Origin: WLMZ01 sp039920665
GTDB taxonomy: Bacteria; Actinomycetota; Acidimicrobiia; Acidimicrobiales; Ilumatobacteraceae
Assembly: GCA_039920665.1 (NCBI GenBank)
Contig: JBDSDH010000286.1
Span: 1 to 14,247, forward strand
Direction: 5' to 3'
DNA length: 14,247 nt
The notes under the pieces are model-generated. The model ran no database searches, had not been told where the DNA came from, and saw only the letters and a program-made list of their open reading frames with translations. The position numbers and the translations under genes were made by a program. Positions 13,675 to 14,247 of this stretch are shown here, piece after piece. Position 1 is the stretch's first letter, and each line of letters begins with the position of its first letter.

Positions 13675-14247
13675 ATGACTGAACTACGAAACATCGCCCT
13701 TGTCGCGCACGTCGACCACGGCAAGACCACTCTCGTCGACGCCCTCTTGCGCGCGACCGGTACCTTCGCTGCCCACCAAGCGGTCGTCGACCGGGTGATG
13801 GACAACAACGACCAAGAACGAGAGCGTGGTATCACCATTCTCGCCAAGGCCGCCTCGATCACCTGGAAGGGCGTCAAGATCAACCTGGTCGACACGCCTG
13901 GCCACGCCGACTTCGGCGGCGAAGTGGAACGGGCGTTGACCATGGTCGACGGTGTGCTGTTGCTGGTCGATGCCGCCGAGGGTCCGCTGCCCCAGACGCG
14001 CTACGTACTCCAGAAGGCGCTGTCGCTCGACCTCCCGGCGATCGTCATCATCAACAAGGTCGACCGCCACGACGCTCGTCCCGACGAGGTCCTCGACGAG
14101 GTCTACCAGCTGTTCATCGACCTCGACGCCGGTGACCACCACATCGACTTCGAGATCATCTCTGCCGTGGCCCGTGAGGGCCGGTCGATGCGCGGCATCG
14201 GCATGCCCGGCTCCGACGAGGACCTCTCCTCGTTGCTCGACACCATC
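13675..14247 (+). CDS. typA: Translational GTPase TypA/BipA, N-terminal part (3' truncated by window edge)
   Basis: The first 191 residues of TypA/BipA, a ribosome-associated GTPase of the EF-G/LepA class involved in ribosome assembly and stress or cold adaptation. The gene runs off the window in frame. All G motifs are visible: G1 AHVDHGKTT (11-19), G2 RGITI (51-55), G3 DTPGHADF (73-80), G4 NKVD (127-130) and G5 SA (163-164). TELRNIALVAHVDHGKTTLV and VMDNNDQERERGITILAKA are nearly diagnostic of TypA against LepA or EF-G. The ATG at 13675 has no obvious Shine-Dalgarno sequence, so it may be initiated without one. A 132-base gap separates it from the small acidic gene and contains a possible terminator, so it probably has its own promoter. 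Confidence 0.95.
   Translation, partial: MTELRNIALVAHVDHGKTTLVDALLRATGTFAAHQAVVDRVMDNNDQERERGITILAKAASITWKGVKINLVDTPGHADFGGEVERALTMVDGVLLLVDAAEGPLPQTRYVLQKALSLDLPAIVIINKVDRHDARPDEVLDEVYQLFIDLDAGDHHIDFEIISAVAREGRSMRGIGMPGSDEDLSSLLDTI

Noticed and set aside
1..14247. Frequent CGATCG/GATC words across the window as a possible functional signal
   Set aside because: They follow from common codon pairs with ATC, GAT and CG-rich codons inside genes; no clustering in intergenic regions was apparent.

Overview
The window looks like a chromosomal housekeeping segment of a high-GC actinobacterium. The evidence is GC-rich codon choice throughout, GTG starts, many 1-4 base stop/start overlaps, and families typical of or restricted to Actinobacteria (GuaB1, DUF3151, a mycobacterial-type KorAB). 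A member of Acidimicrobiia (Ilumatobacter-like) would fit, but that is inference; no rRNA or tRNA is present to place it.

Layout. (1) 1-1899, plus: the C-terminal end of guaB1 (purine salvage), then cmk (CMP kinase) and a PlsC-type acyltransferase, joined by 4-base overlaps. (2) 1915-3793, minus: a histidine phosphatase followed after one base by an M18 aminopeptidase. (3) 3814-6155, plus: pyruvate kinase and an alpha/beta hydrolase, overlapping by 4 bases. (4) 6146-6433, minus: a two-helix membrane protein of unknown function whose 3' end overlaps the hydrolase. (5) 6525-9045, plus: DUF3151, a MobA-like guanylyltransferase, a single-domain rhodanese and RNase D, tightly packed. (6) 9055-9810, minus: an orphan ParA-type ATPase, possibly preceded by a doubtful small ORF (9868-10164). 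(7) 10182-13201, plus: korA (gamma-alpha fusion) and korB, a 2-oxoacid (probably 2-oxoglutarate):ferredoxin oxidoreductase, with a strong ribosome binding site behind a perfect hairpin. (8) 13330-13542, plus: a 70-residue basic-to-acidic protein ending in an Asp-Ser repeat. (9) 13675 to the end: the N-terminal GTPase domain of TypA/BipA.

How the genes work together. Pyk and KorAB are central carbon enzymes (PEP to pyruvate; 2-oxoglutarate to succinyl-CoA with ferredoxin reduction). GuaB1 and CMP kinase serve nucleotide interconversion, PlsC phospholipid synthesis, MobA molybdenum cofactor maturation, RNase D RNA processing and TypA ribosome function. There is no mobile element, CRISPR array or sign of recent transfer. 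I do not see a clear new multi-gene system. The least explained parts are the 371-base gap between parA and korA (hairpin leader, clustered GTTGC/GCAAC pentamers, doubtful ORF), the membrane protein at 6146-6433 and the acidic-tailed protein at 13330-13542.
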